Source: Streptomyces sp. NBC_01241
GTDB lineage: Bacteria; Actinomycetota; Actinomycetes; Streptomycetales; Streptomycetaceae
Direction of reading: 5' to 3'
DNA length: 64,000 nt
NCBI RefSeq assembly: GCF_041435435.1
Contig: NZ_CP108494.1
Location: 5,552,501-5,616,500, forward strand
Shown piece by piece: positions 29,279-39,760 of this stretch. The notes under the pieces were generated by a model. The model had not been told where the DNA came from, did not search any database, and saw only the letters and a list, made by a program, of their open reading frames with translations. Position 1 is the first letter of the stretch; each line of letters opens with the position of its first letter. The translations under genes and the position numbers were made by a program.

Positions 29279-30202
29279 ATGACTGAACTCGTCACGGGCA
29301 AGGAGGGGCCGGCGGTGGCCGATCCCGGCATAGCGACGGCGGGCGCCGAACCCGCCGTAGCGCGGGTGAGCCAGTGGGCCGACATCCGGGCCCGCTTCCT
29401 CGCCAACAAGCTCGCTGTCGTCGGTCTCGTCATCGTCCTCGCCCTGGTCCTGGTCGCGATCTTCGCGCCACTCCTGGCGCCGTTCGATCCGCTCAAGCAG
29501 GACCTCACCAACACCCTTCAGTCGCCGGGCGGCGAGCATCTGCTCGGGACCGACGCGCTCGGCCGCGATCAGCTGTCGCGTCTCATCTACGGCAGCCGGA
29601 TCGCCATGATCGTCGGTATGGCGTCGATCCTCCTGGCCTGCACGATCGGTATCATCCTGGGCGCCGTGGCCGGATACTTCGGCCGCGCCGTCGACTCGGT
29701 GATCATGCGTGTCGCGGATATCTTCTTCGCGTTCCCGCTGCTCATCGGTGCCATCGTCGTCATTCTGCTGATGGGCCGTGGAGTGCTGCCCGTCGTGCTG
29801 TCGCTGGGTATTTTCTCCTGGGCCACCTTCGCCCGCCTGCTGCGCAGCCAGATCCTCTCGGTGCGCGAGATGGACTATGTGCACGCCGCCCGGGCACTGG
29901 GCGCGAGCGGGTTCCGGATCATCCGTCAGCACATCCTGCCCAACTCGCTGACGGCCGTGCTGGTCTACGCGACCAGTAACGTCGGTATCGCCATCGTGGC
30001 CGAGGCATCCCTCTCCTACCTCGGCGTCGGCGTACCGCCGGAGGTCGCCGAGTGGGGCAACATGGTCTCGGCCGGCCGGAACTTCATGGGAGTCAAGGAC
30101 TTCCTGTGGACGTACCCGAGCCTCGCCATCGTCGTCACCGCGCTCGGCTTCGTCCTGCTGGGCAACGGTCTGCGCGACGCACTCGACCCGAAGCTCCGGT
30201 GA
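29279..30202 (+). CDS. Oligopeptide ABC permease, DppC/OppC type (operon 1)
   Basis: 307 aa. The cytoplasmic leader is about 45 residues, then helices starting NKLAVVGLVIVLALVLVAIF. Family motifs: HLLGTDALGRDQLSRLIYG, RVADIFFAFPLL, coupling loop DYVHAARALGASGFRIIRQH, SYLGVGVPPEVAEWGNM. Ends GLRDALDPKLR. Partner of the DppB-type gene 33 bp upstream; GGAGTTACACC precedes the start. Confidence 0.94.
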   Translation: MTELVTGKEGPAVADPGIATAGAEPAVARVSQWADIRARFLANKLAVVGLVIVLALVLVAIFAPLLAPFDPLKQDLTNTLQSPGGEHLLGTDALGRDQLSRLIYGSRIAMIVGMASILLACTIGIILGAVAGYFGRAVDSVIMRVADIFFAFPLLIGAIVVILLMGRGVLPVVLSLGIFSWATFARLLRSQILSVREMDYVHAARALGASGFRIIRQHILPNSLTAVLVYATSNVGIAIVAEASLSYLGVGVPPEVAEWGNMVSAGRNFMGVKDFLWTYPSLAIVVTALGFVLLGNGLRDALDPKLR

Positions 30203-30211
30203 GGCACCGCG

Positions 30212-31300
30212 ATGAGTGCAAGCAAGCTGAGCAAGCAAGCCGAAGGTGATGACATGACCAGCGCCGAGACAGCCGGCGTCGGCAGCGGACCGGCCGAGGC
30301 CGCACCGTTGCTCGAAGTCCGGGACCTCCACGTGGAGTTCAAGGTCCGCGACACCGTGACCAAGGCGGTCAACGGTGTCAGTTACAGCGTGAACGCGGGC
30401 GAGACCCTCGCCGTGCTCGGTGAGTCCGGATCGGGCAAGTCCGTCACCGCGCAAGCGATCATGGGCATTCTGGACAGCCCGCCCGGTCGCATCGCGGGTG
30501 GCGAGATCTTCTTCCATGGCCAGGAGATCCTGTCCATGCCGGAGAGCGAGCGCCGCAAACTGCGCGGCGCCAAGATGGCGATGATCTTCCAGGACGCACT
30601 GTCCTCGCTCAACCCGGTTCTCTCCGTGGGCTTCCAGCTCGGTGAGATGTTCCGGTCGCACCTCGGCATGTCCCGCAAGGACGCCAAGGCCAAGGCCATC
30701 GAGATGATGGACCGGGTGCGTATTCCGGCCGCGAAGCAGCGCGTCGGGGACTACCCCCACGAGTTCTCCGGCGGTATGCGCCAGCGCATCATGATCGCCA
30801 TGGCGCTCGCCCTGGAGCCGGACCTGATCATCGCGGACGAGCCGACCACCGCGCTCGACGTGACGGTGCAGGCGCAGGTGATGGAGCTCCTCGCGGAGCT
30901 CCAGCGCGAGCTCGACATGGGTCTGATCCTGATCACCCACGACCTGGGTGTGGTGGCGGACGTCGCCGACAAGATCGCCGTGATGTACGCGGGCCGGATC
31001 GTCGAGAACTCCCCGGTCCACGAGATCTACAAGCGCCCCGCCCACCCGTACACCAAGGGACTGCTCCAGTCGATCCCGCGCCTGGACCACAAGGGCCAGG
31101 AGCTGTACGCGATCAAGGGCCTCCCGCCCAACCTGCAGAACATCCCGGCGGGCTGTGCGTTCAACCCGCGCTGCTCCGCCGCGCAGGACATCTGCCGTAC
31201 GGACATTCCGGTGCTCAGCCCGGTGACCGAGCAGGACGGCACCGAGCTGGTCGGCCGCGGCAGCGCCTGCCACTTCTGGAAGGAGACGATCCATGGCTGA
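30212..31300 (+). CDS. Oligopeptide ABC ATPase, DppD/OppD type (operon 1)
   Basis: 362 aa (348 if ATG 30254 is used; both starts have a ribosome site). Walker A GESGSGKS, signature SGGMRQR, Walker B LIIADEPTTALD, H-loop ITHDLGVVAD. The C-terminal oligo_HPY extension has the conserved cysteines (CAFNPRCSAAQDIC). Hydrolyses ATP as a heterodimer with the following DppF-type protein. Stop overlaps the next start by 8 bp. Confidence 0.94.
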   Translation: MSASKLSKQAEGDDMTSAETAGVGSGPAEAAPLLEVRDLHVEFKVRDTVTKAVNGVSYSVNAGETLAVLGESGSGKSVTAQAIMGILDSPPGRIAGGEIFFHGQEILSMPESERRKLRGAKMAMIFQDALSSLNPVLSVGFQLGEMFRSHLGMSRKDAKAKAIEMMDRVRIPAAKQRVGDYPHEFSGGMRQRIMIAMALALEPDLIIADEPTTALDVTVQAQVMELLAELQRELDMGLILITHDLGVVADVADKIAVMYAGRIVENSPVHEIYKRPAHPYTKGLLQSIPRLDHKGQELYAIKGLPPNLQNIPAGCAFNPRCSAAQDICRTDIPVLSPVTEQDGTELVGRGSACHFWKETIHG

Positions 31301-32438
31301 CATGAAGAAGGAGTCCGTGGACGCCACCCCGAACGTCACCGAAGTGGAGACGGTCGACGCATCCACCGAGGCGGCGGCCGTGGCCGCCATCGAGGCGCCG
31401 GTCTCGAAGGGCGAGCCGATTCTCCAGGTGCGCAATCTGGTCAAGCACTTCCCGCTGACCCAGGGCATCCTGTTCAAGAAGCAGATCGGTGCCGTCAAGG
31501 CGGTCGACGGGATCTCCTTCGACCTGCACCAGGGCGAGACGCTGGGCATCGTCGGCGAGTCCGGCTGTGGCAAGTCCACCGTCGCCAAGCTCCTGATGAT
31601 GCTGGAGACGGCGACGGCCGGCGAGATCTTCTACAAGGGCCAGGACATCACCAAGCTGTCCGGGCAGGCGCTGAAGGCGGTCCGCCGGAACATCCAGATG
31701 GTGTTCCAGGACCCGTACACCTCGCTGAACCCCCGGATGACGGTCGGTGACATCATCGGGGAGCCCTTCGACATCCACCCCGAGGTGGCCCCGAAGGGCG
31801 ACCGGCGCCGCAAGGTGCAGGATCTGCTCGATGTGGTCGGTCTCAACCCCGAGTACATCAACCGCTATCCGCACCAGTTCTCCGGCGGTCAGCGCCAGCG
31901 CATCGGCATCGCCCGTGGGCTCGCGCTCCAGCCCGAGATCATCATCTGCGACGAGCCGGTGTCGGCCCTGGACGTTTCCGTCCAGGCACAGGTCATCAAC
32001 CTGATGGAGAAGCTGCAGGACGAGTTCAACCTCTCCTACCTCTTCATCGCGCACGACCTGTCGATCGTCCGGCACATCTCCGACCGGGTCGGCGTCATGT
32101 ACCTCGGCAAGATGGCCGAGATCGGTACGGACACGCAGATCTACGACCACCCGACGCACCCCTACACCCAGGCGTTGCTGTCGGCGGTCCCGGTTCCGGA
32201 CCCGGAGGCCCGCGAGGGCCGCGAGCGGATCGTGCTCGTCGGTGACGTTCCGTCGCCTGCGAATCCGCCCTCGGGCTGCCGCTTCCGCACCCGTTGCTGG
32301 AAGGCCGAGGACAAGTGCGCCACGGAGATGCCGCTGCTGGCGATCCCCGAGCGCTTCAAGGGCTCGGACACGCCGGCCGCGCACGAGTCGGCATGCCACT
32401 TCGCCGAGGAGAAGGACATCGTCGGCGCGGCGTCATGA
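31293..32438 (+). CDS. Oligopeptide ABC ATPase, DppF/OppF type (operon 1)
   Basis: 381 aa. An acidic/Ala-rich N-terminal leader of about 38 residues precedes LQVRNLVKHFPLTQGILFKK. Walker A GESGCGKST, signature SGGQRQR, Walker B IIICDEPVSALD, H-loop IAHDLSIVRH; oligo_HPY C-terminus CRFRTRCWKAEDKC. Last gene of the operon, coupled to the DppD gene by overlap and followed by a strong terminator. Confidence 0.94.
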   Translation: MADMKKESVDATPNVTEVETVDASTEAAAVAAIEAPVSKGEPILQVRNLVKHFPLTQGILFKKQIGAVKAVDGISFDLHQGETLGIVGESGCGKSTVAKLLMMLETATAGEIFYKGQDITKLSGQALKAVRRNIQMVFQDPYTSLNPRMTVGDIIGEPFDIHPEVAPKGDRRRKVQDLLDVVGLNPEYINRYPHQFSGGQRQRIGIARGLALQPEIIICDEPVSALDVSVQAQVINLMEKLQDEFNLSYLFIAHDLSIVRHISDRVGVMYLGKMAEIGTDTQIYDHPTHPYTQALLSAVPVPDPEAREGRERIVLVGDVPSPANPPSGCRFRTRCWKAEDKCATEMPLLAIPERFKGSDTPAAHESACHFAEEKDIVGAAS

Positions 32439-32456
32439 TGTCCGCCCCGACATGAG

Positions 32457-32498
32457 CCGGAAGGCCCGGAACCGATTGTTCGGTTCCGGGCCTTCCGG
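32457..32498 (+). terminator. Terminator of oligopeptide operon 1
   Basis: Perfect 19-bp stem CCGGAAGGCCCGGAACCGA (32457-32475) with 32480-32498, loop TTGT, 18 bp after the last ATPase stop. May also serve the converging minus-strand gene. Confidence 0.85.
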
Positions 32499-32558
32499 CG
32501 TTCACGTACTGTCACCCTCCGCGTTATGACAGTGCGTCATGTACTGGTGGTCGTCCGG

Positions 32559-33095
32559 CTACCGGTACTGAATGCCCCACAGGTTGCTGTTCTTCTTGAC
32601 CGGCGCCACGTTGTTGCTCTTCTTCCAGACCTTCTCCTTCTTGCAGGTGCCGCCGCTCTTGGGGACCCACCTGTACTTGGTGACGCTGAAGCCCTTCGCC
32701 TCGTGCTGCATCATGAGGCGGCCCATGGTCTTGCCCTTCTTCTTCTGGACCGTGGCCGAGTAGGACCAGGTGTCGGACTTCGACCACGACTTGCCGAGGG
32801 AAACGCTGAACGAGGTCGAGGCCTTGGCGAAGATGACGCCCGCCTCGGCGCCGACGGTCGCCGTGCCGGTCGCGGTCCAGGTGCCCGTTCTGTTCTTGGT
32901 GTAGCCGAGGGTCACGCCCGGCTTGCCCCAGTCGCTGTGGATGTTGGTGTTCACCCAGACGGTCTTCTTGTCGCCGATGGAATAGAACGCCGGACCGTCG
33001 CACATGGCGCCCGCGGAGGCGGGCGCGGCGGTCGCGCCGACGAGGCCGGCACCGAGCAGGGCGGTGGATGCGAGAGTGGCTATGGCACGCTTCAC
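32559..33095 (-). CDS. Small secreted protein, serine/threonine-rich beta protein of unknown function
   Basis: 178 aa. GTG 33095 after GGAGAA gives VKRAIATLASTALLGAGLVG, a Sec signal cleaved near APASA. Two cysteines remain in the mature protein (MCDGPAF near the start and GGTCKK near the end) and could form a disulfide. The centre has long alternating polar/nonpolar strands (GTWTATGTATVGAEAGVIFA, then KASTSFSVSLGKSWSKSDTW) like the hairpin region of aerolysin/ETX-MTX2-type proteins. The C-terminal quarter is Lys-rich (KKEKVWKKSNN). Monocistronic, sitting between the two peptide importers. Function not known; the pore-toxin resemblance is pattern-based only. Confidence 0.75.
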   Translation of the reverse strand: MKRAIATLASTALLGAGLVGATAAPASAGAMCDGPAFYSIGDKKTVWVNTNIHSDWGKPGVTLGYTKNRTGTWTATGTATVGAEAGVIFAKASTSFSVSLGKSWSKSDTWSYSATVQKKKGKTMGRLMMQHEAKGFSVTKYRWVPKSGGTCKKEKVWKKSNNVAPVKKNSNLWGIQYR

Positions 33096-33455
33096 GCGGA
33101 TTCTCCAGGTTGATTGCGGTTCGGTGTGCTGCAAGCCCTAACCCTTCTCTCAACTCGCTTGCGACGAAAGCGATTTGAGGGACCTTTGAGCTTCTTGTGC
33201 CGGATGTGAGGGGCGACCTGCGGGTGGGCGGCCGTGAGGGCTCCCGGAAGCAATCGCTCCGGGAGCTGTTCTATGCATTCAGGGCTCATGTCCAGGTTTC
33301 GGATGTCGTGGGCCGTCCGGGTCACTCGGAGGTGGCCGCCGTTTTGCGGACGAGCCCCTTTCGCGACGGTCCATCCGGTGGTTCTTGTGAGAGATACACA
33401 CGTATGGGCGAAGTTAGGGTGCATTTGTAGTGCTCCGGGGCGATATTTGGCTCTA

Positions 33456-33654
33456 ACGACCTCACCCGCGATAGAGAGTGGATCAGTGAGCGGCGTCCTG
33501 CGGCTTCGAATCCGAGGCGGAGGAGGGAAGCGACGCGAGGGGGGTTCCTCCCGCGCGAGCAGGTTCGAACGCGGGGGAGTCGTTGACCGACGACAACGCC
33601 GGAGGCGGAGTCGCAGGGCGTCGGGAGCCCGCTCTCTATCGCGGGTGAGGTCGT
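33456..33654. repeat. 199-bp element bounded by 23-bp perfect inverted repeats
   Basis: The 23 bases at 33456-33478 (beginning ACGACCTCACCCGCG) are the exact reverse complement of 33632-33654. Allowing one mismatch extends the arms to 26 bp (CTA versus CTT outside). A second inner pair, CGGCGTCCTGCGG near 33494 and TCGCAGGGCGTCG near 33611, matches at 10 of 13 positions. The 153-bp interior has no ORF of note. No clear target-site duplication flanks it. It ends 31 bp before the binding-protein gene of operon 2, so it is either a MITE-like insertion or a long transcribed leader hairpin. Confidence 0.85.
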
Positions 33655-33685
33655 AAGTGTGAGGAAGACCTAAAGGAGGCACTCC

Positions 33686-35326
33686 ATGCGCGGAGCCACA
33701 CAGGCCAAGTGGGCCGCATGTGCGGTGGCCGTCGCCCTGGCGGCGACGGCCTGTGGCGGCGGGGGCAGCGGCGGCGGTGGTGGCGGTGGCGGTGGGGCCA
33801 ATGGAATCGTGAGTTCCTCCTGGGGCGACCCGCAGAACCCCCTCGAACCCGCGAACACCAACGAGGTGCAGGGCGGCAAAGTCCTCGACATGATCTTCCG
33901 GGGACTCAAGAGGTACGACCCGAAGACCGGCGCGGCCATGAACATGCTCGCCGAGAAGATCGACACCAAGGACAACCAGAACTTCACGATCACCGTGAAG
34001 GACGGCTGGACCTTCAGTAACGGCGAGAAGATCACCGCGAAGTCGTTCGTGGACGCGTGGAACTACGGCGCCCTGCTGAAGAGCCATCAGAAGAACGCGT
34101 ACTTCTTCGGTTACATCGACGGATACGACAAGGTCCACCCGGCGACCGGCAACGCTTCCGCAAACACGCTCTCCGGCCTCAAGCTCGTCAACGACAAGAC
34201 CTTCACCGTCAAGCTGATGCAGAAGTTCTCGCTGTGGCCCGACACCCTCGGCTACCCGGCCTTCGCCCCGCTGCCCAAGGCCTTCTTCACCGACCACGCC
34301 GCCTGGGTGTCCAAGCCGATCGGCAATGGCCCGTACACCATCGACAAGTACACCAAGGGCTCGTCGATGAACCTGCGCAAGTGGGACAAGTACCCCGGGG
34401 ACGACAAGGCGCAGAACGGCGGCATCGACCTCAAGGTCTACACCGACAGCAACACCGCCTACACCGACCTGACGGCCGGCAACCTCGATCTCGTCGACGA
34501 CGTACCCGCCTCGCAGCTGAAGAACGTCAAGGCGGACCTCGGCGACCGGTACATCAACACCCCGGCCGGCATCATCCAGACCCTCGCCTTCCCCTTCTAC
34601 GACAAGAAGTGGGACACCCCCGGCGGCATCAAGGTCCGTCAGGGCCTCTCGATGGCGATCAACCGCGATCAGATCACCAGCCAGATCTTCCAGAAGACCC
34701 GCACCCCCGCCTCCGACTGGACCTCCCCGGTCCTCGGCGCGCACGGCGGCTTCAAGGAGGGGCTGTGCGGCGCGCCCTGCCAGTACAACGCGGCGAACGC
34801 CAAGAAGCTGATCCAGGAGGGCGGCGGCATCCCCGGCGGCCAGCTCAAGATCTCGTACAACGCGGACACCGGCTCGCACAAGGAGTGGGTCGACGCCGTC
34901 TGCAACAGCATCAACAAGGTGATGGGCAACAACAAGGCGTGCGTCGGCGGCCCGGTCGGCACCTTCGCCGACTTCCGCAGCCAGGTCTCCCAGCAGAGGC
35001 TGAGAGGCGCCTGGCGGGCCGGCTGGCAGATGGACTACCCGCTGATCCAGAACTTCCTGCAGCCGGTGTACTACACCGACGCCTCCTCCAACGACGGCAA
35101 GTGGAGCAGCAAGAAGTTCGACGACCTCGTCAACAGGGCCAACGCCGAGTCCGACAAGGCCAAGGCCGTCTCGACCTTCCAGGACGCGGAGAAGGTCCTG
35201 GTCGAGCAGATGCCCGTCATCCCGCTCTGGTACCAGAACGGCAGCGCCGGGTACTCGGACCGGGTCTCCCATGTGTCGCTGAACCAGTTCAGCGTCCCGG
35301 TGTACGAGCAGATCAAGGTCAAGTGA
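33686..35326 (+). CDS. Oligopeptide-binding lipoprotein of ABC operon 2 (OppA type)
   Basis: 546 aa. AAAGGAGG precedes ATG 33686. Lipoprotein signal MRGATQAKWAACAVAVALAA ends TAC (cysteine 23) followed by a flexible Gly-rich linker (about residues 24-36). Family 5 binding protein with NEVQGGKVLDMIFRGLKRYD, FTITVKDGWTFSNGEKITA, KPIGNGPYTIDKYTKG, GLSMAINRDQI. Differs strongly in the binding lobes from the operon 1 protein, so a different peptide range is likely. First gene of a five-gene set; the 199-bp inverted-repeat element forms its leader and a hairpin follows its stop. Confidence 0.92.
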   Translation: MRGATQAKWAACAVAVALAATACGGGGSGGGGGGGGGANGIVSSSWGDPQNPLEPANTNEVQGGKVLDMIFRGLKRYDPKTGAAMNMLAEKIDTKDNQNFTITVKDGWTFSNGEKITAKSFVDAWNYGALLKSHQKNAYFFGYIDGYDKVHPATGNASANTLSGLKLVNDKTFTVKLMQKFSLWPDTLGYPAFAPLPKAFFTDHAAWVSKPIGNGPYTIDKYTKGSSMNLRKWDKYPGDDKAQNGGIDLKVYTDSNTAYTDLTAGNLDLVDDVPASQLKNVKADLGDRYINTPAGIIQTLAFPFYDKKWDTPGGIKVRQGLSMAINRDQITSQIFQKTRTPASDWTSPVLGAHGGFKEGLCGAPCQYNAANAKKLIQEGGGIPGGQLKISYNADTGSHKEWVDAVCNSINKVMGNNKACVGGPVGTFADFRSQVSQQRLRGAWRAGWQMDYPLIQNFLQPVYYTDASSNDGKWSSKKFDDLVNRANAESDKAKAVSTFQDAEKVLVEQMPVIPLWYQNGSAGYSDRVSHVSLNQFSVPVYEQIKVK

Positions 35327-35335
35327 CCCGTTGAG

Positions 35336-35378
35336 GCCGGGTGGCCGGTGCCAGGAACGAACGCACCGGCCACCCGGC
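35336..35378 (+). terminator. Intercistronic hairpin between binding protein and permease (operon 2)
   Basis: Perfect 16-bp stem GCCGGGTGGCCGGTGC (35336-35351) with 35363-35378, 11-base loop, 10 bp after the lipoprotein stop. Same position as the hairpin in operon 1 but unrelated in sequence. Confidence 0.7.
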
Positions 35379-35446
35379 TTCCGCATCCCCTCGGCGCGTC
35401 ACTCCCCGGCCCGAGCCTTTGCCCCCGCGACCCCCCGGAGCCCCTC

Positions 35447-36370
35447 ATGGGACGTTATGTGATCCGGCGGCTGCTGCAGATGATCCCGGTCTTCTTCGGC
35501 GCCACGCTGTTGATCTTCCTCATGGTGAACGTGATGGGCGACCCCATCGCGGGCCTCTGCGGCGAACGCCAGTGCGACCCGGCGACCGCAGCCCAACTCC
35601 GGTCGGAATTCGGCCTCGACAAGCCGGTCTGGCAGCAATACGCCACCTACATGGGCAACGTCTTCACCGGCGACTTCGGCACCGCGTTCAACGGGCAGAA
35701 GGTCACCGAACTGATGGGCAGCGCCTTCCCCGTCACCATCCGGCTCACCGTCGTCGCGATCGTCTTCGAAGTCGTCATCGGCATCAGCCTCGGCGTCGTC
35801 ACCGGTCTGCGCCGGGGCCGCCCCATCGACACCACCGTGCTCATCCTCACCCTGGTCGTCATCTCCGTCCCGACCTTCGTCACCGGTCTGCTGCTCCAGC
35901 TCCTCCTCGGAGTGGAGTGGGGCGTCATCAAACCGTCCGTCTCACCGGAGGCGTCCTTCAACGAGCTCCTCATCCCGGGACTCGTCCTCGCCTCGGTCTC
36001 CCTGGCGTACGTCACCCGGCTCACCCGGACCTCGATCGCCGAGAACGCCCGTGCCGACTACGTCCGTACCGCCGTCGCCAAGGGACTGCCCAGGCGCCGC
36101 GTCGTCATCCGGCATCTGCTGCGCAACTCGCTGATCCCCGTCGTCACCTTCATCGGTACGGACGTGGGCGCCCTGATGGGCGGGGCGATCGTCACCGAGC
36201 GGATCTTCAACATCCATGGCGTCGGCTACCAGCTCTACCAGGGCATCCTGCGCCAGAACTCTCAGACCGTCGTCGGGTTCGTCACCATTCTGGTCCTCGT
36301 GTTCCTGGCGGCGAACCTGATCGTCGACCTGCTGTACGCCGTTCTCGACCCGAGGATCCGCTATGCCTGA
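35447..36370 (+). CDS. Oligopeptide ABC permease, DppB/OppB type (operon 2)
   Basis: 307 aa. ATG 35447 (MGRYVIRRLLQMIPVFFGAT) after CGGAG. Six helices; the first periplasmic loop holds a cysteine-containing insert GLCGERQCDPATAAQ not seen in the operon 1 protein. Coupling loop DYVRTAVAKGLPRRRVVIRH; end DLLYAVLDPRIRYA. Stop overlaps the next start by 8 bp. Confidence 0.94.
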   Translation: MGRYVIRRLLQMIPVFFGATLLIFLMVNVMGDPIAGLCGERQCDPATAAQLRSEFGLDKPVWQQYATYMGNVFTGDFGTAFNGQKVTELMGSAFPVTIRLTVVAIVFEVVIGISLGVVTGLRRGRPIDTTVLILTLVVISVPTFVTGLLLQLLLGVEWGVIKPSVSPEASFNELLIPGLVLASVSLAYVTRLTRTSIAENARADYVRTAVAKGLPRRRVVIRHLLRNSLIPVVTFIGTDVGALMGGAIVTERIFNIHGVGYQLYQGILRQNSQTVVGFVTILVLVFLAANLIVDLLYAVLDPRIRYA

Positions 36371-37337
36371 GCAGACACCGGACGAGGCGATCTCACCGGC
36401 CGGCGCGGGAGGCGTCATGGACCTGGCACTGGAGGAGGGCGCGACCCTCGAAAAGACGCCGGGCGGCCCCGAGGGCACCGGCCCCGCCGAGAAGCCGCGC
36501 AGTCTGTGGTCCGACGCCTGGCGGGACCTGCGCCGCAACCCGGTCTTCCTCATCTCCGCGCTGATCATCCTCTTCCTGGTGATCATCTCGATCTGGCCGT
36601 CGCTGATCGCCGATCAGGACCCCCTGAACTGCAACCTGGGCAAGGCCCAGGAGGGCTCCCAGCCCGGCCACCCCTTCGGCTTCGACGGACAGGGCTGCGA
36701 CGTCTACACCCGTACCGTCTACGGCGCCAGGAACTCCGTCACCGTCGGCGTCTGCGCCACCCTGGGCGTCACCCTGCTCGGCGGCTTCCTCGGCGGCCTG
36801 GCCGGATTCTTCGGCGGCTGGTGGGACTCCGTGCTCTCCCGCCTCACCGATGTCTTCTTCGGCATCCCCGTCGTCCTCGGCGGCCTGGTCTTCCTCTCCG
36901 TCGTCATCAGCTCCACCGTCTGGCCGGTGATCGGCTTCATCGTGCTGCTGGGCTGGCCGCAGATCGCCCGCATCGCCCGGGGCTCCGTGATCACCGCCAA
37001 ACAGAACGACTACGTACAGGCGGCACGCGCGCTCGGCGCCTCCAACGCGCGGATGATGCTGCGCCACATCACCCCGAACGCCATCGCGCCGGTGATCGTC
37101 GTCGCGACCATCGCGCTCGGTACGTACATCTCGCTGGAGGCGACCCTCTCGTTCCTCGGCGTCGGCCTGAAACCGCCGGCCGTCTCCTGGGGCATCGACA
37201 TCTCCGCCGCCTCCCAGTACATCCGCAACGCCCCGCACATGCTGCTCTGGCCCGCCGGAGCGCTGGCGGTCACCGTGCTCGCGTTCATCATGCTCGGCGA
37301 CGCGGTGCGCGACGCCCTCGACCCCAAGCTGCGCTGA
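36363..37337 (+). CDS. Oligopeptide ABC permease, DppC/OppC type (operon 2)
   Basis: 324 aa. An unusually long cytoplasmic leader (about 55 residues, acidic) precedes NPVFLISALIILFLVIISIW. DppC motifs: FGFDGQGCDVYTRTVYGARN, RLTDVFFGIPVVLGG, coupling loop DYVQAARALGASNARMMLRH, SFLGVGLKPPAVSWGIDI, end RDALDPKLR. The periplasmic loop carries two cysteines (LNCNLG and GCDVY). Confidence 0.94.
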   Translation: MPEQTPDEAISPAGAGGVMDLALEEGATLEKTPGGPEGTGPAEKPRSLWSDAWRDLRRNPVFLISALIILFLVIISIWPSLIADQDPLNCNLGKAQEGSQPGHPFGFDGQGCDVYTRTVYGARNSVTVGVCATLGVTLLGGFLGGLAGFFGGWWDSVLSRLTDVFFGIPVVLGGLVFLSVVISSTVWPVIGFIVLLGWPQIARIARGSVITAKQNDYVQAARALGASNARMMLRHITPNAIAPVIVVATIALGTYISLEATLSFLGVGLKPPAVSWGIDISAASQYIRNAPHMLLWPAGALAVTVLAFIMLGDAVRDALDPKLR

Positions 37338-37350
37338 GGAGCCCGCTGCC

Positions 37351-38317
37351 ATGTTGCTCGAAGTGCGCGATCTGCACGTGGAGTTCCACACCCGCGACGG
37401 GGTGGCCAAAGCCGTCAATGGGGTCAACTACTCGGTGGCCGAGGGCGAGACGCTGGCCGTCCTCGGCGAATCCGGCTCCGGCAAGTCGGTCACCGCACAG
37501 GCCGTCATGGGCATCCTCGACATGCCCCCCGGGAAGATCAGCGGCGGCGAGATCCTTTTCAAGGACCGGGACCTGCTGAAGATGAAGAAGGACGAACGCC
37601 GGAAGATCCGCGGCCAGGAGATGGCCATGATCTTCCAGGACGCTCTCTCCTCGCTCAACCCCGTGCTCAGCGTGGGGGAGCAGCTCGGCGAGATGTTCGT
37701 CGTCCACCGCGGGATGTCCCACAAGGACGCCAGGCGCAAGGCCGTCGAACTGATGGACCGGGTCCGCATCCCGGCCGCGAGGGAACGCGTCGGGAACTAT
37801 CCGCACCAGTTCTCCGGCGGCATGCGCCAGCGCATCATGATCGCCATGGCGATGGCGCTGGAACCCTCGCTGATCATCGCCGACGAACCCACCACCGCCC
37901 TCGACGTGACCGTCCAGGCCCAGGTGATGGACCTGCTCGCCGAGCTCCAGCGCGAACTGAACATGGGCCTGATCCTGATCACCCACGACCTCGGCGTGGT
38001 CGCGGACGTCGCCGATTACATCGCCGTGATGTACGCGGGCCGGATCGTCGAGACCGCCCCCGTCCACGAGATCTACCGGGCACCCGCCCACCCGTACACC
38101 AAGGGTCTGCTCCGGTCGATCCCGCGCCTGGACCAGAAGGGCCAGGAGCTGTACGCGATCAAGGGCCTGCCGCCCAACCTGCTGCGCATCCCGCCCGGCT
38201 GCGCCTTCCACCCGCGCTGCCCGATGGCCCAGGAGATCTGCCGGGGCGAGGTACCGCCGCTGTTCGAGGTGGCCGAGAACCGCGAGAGCGCCTGCTATTT
38301 CTGGAGGGAGACGCTCG

Positions 38318-38328
<11 letters not shown>
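37351..38328 (+). CDS. Oligopeptide ABC ATPase, DppD/OppD type (operon 2)
   Basis: 325 aa. Starts directly with LLEVRDLHVEFHTRDGVAK. Walker A GESGSGKS, signature SGGMRQR, Walker B LIIADEPTTALD, oligo_HPY tail CAFHPRCPMAQEIC. Very close to the operon 1 DppD protein through the nucleotide-binding core, which suggests the two operons arose by duplication. Overlaps the next gene by 11 bp. Confidence 0.94.
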
Positions 38329-39562
<1,234 letters not shown>

Positions 39563-39760
39563 CCGCGAACGTGCTGACGCGCGGGCAACCCGGCCGTCCC
39601 ACCTCCGATATACGAACACGCCACGATGGTCGTCGTACGGCCGTGCGGGTGCCGTGGACCGGCCGGGTGGCTTTCAAGTCTCCCCGGCCGACTGCCCGTT
39701 CAGGCATCATCCGGGCGATCCTCTTGTCCGGCGGGCGCGGGCCGGGGGAGTATCGATCGT

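Noticed and set aside
33500..33570. TTCGAA motifs (CTTCGAATCC, GGTTCGAAC) inside the 199-bp element that look like tRNA T-loops
   Set aside because: No acceptor, D or anticodon stems can be built around them and no cloverleaf of about 73 bases fits.
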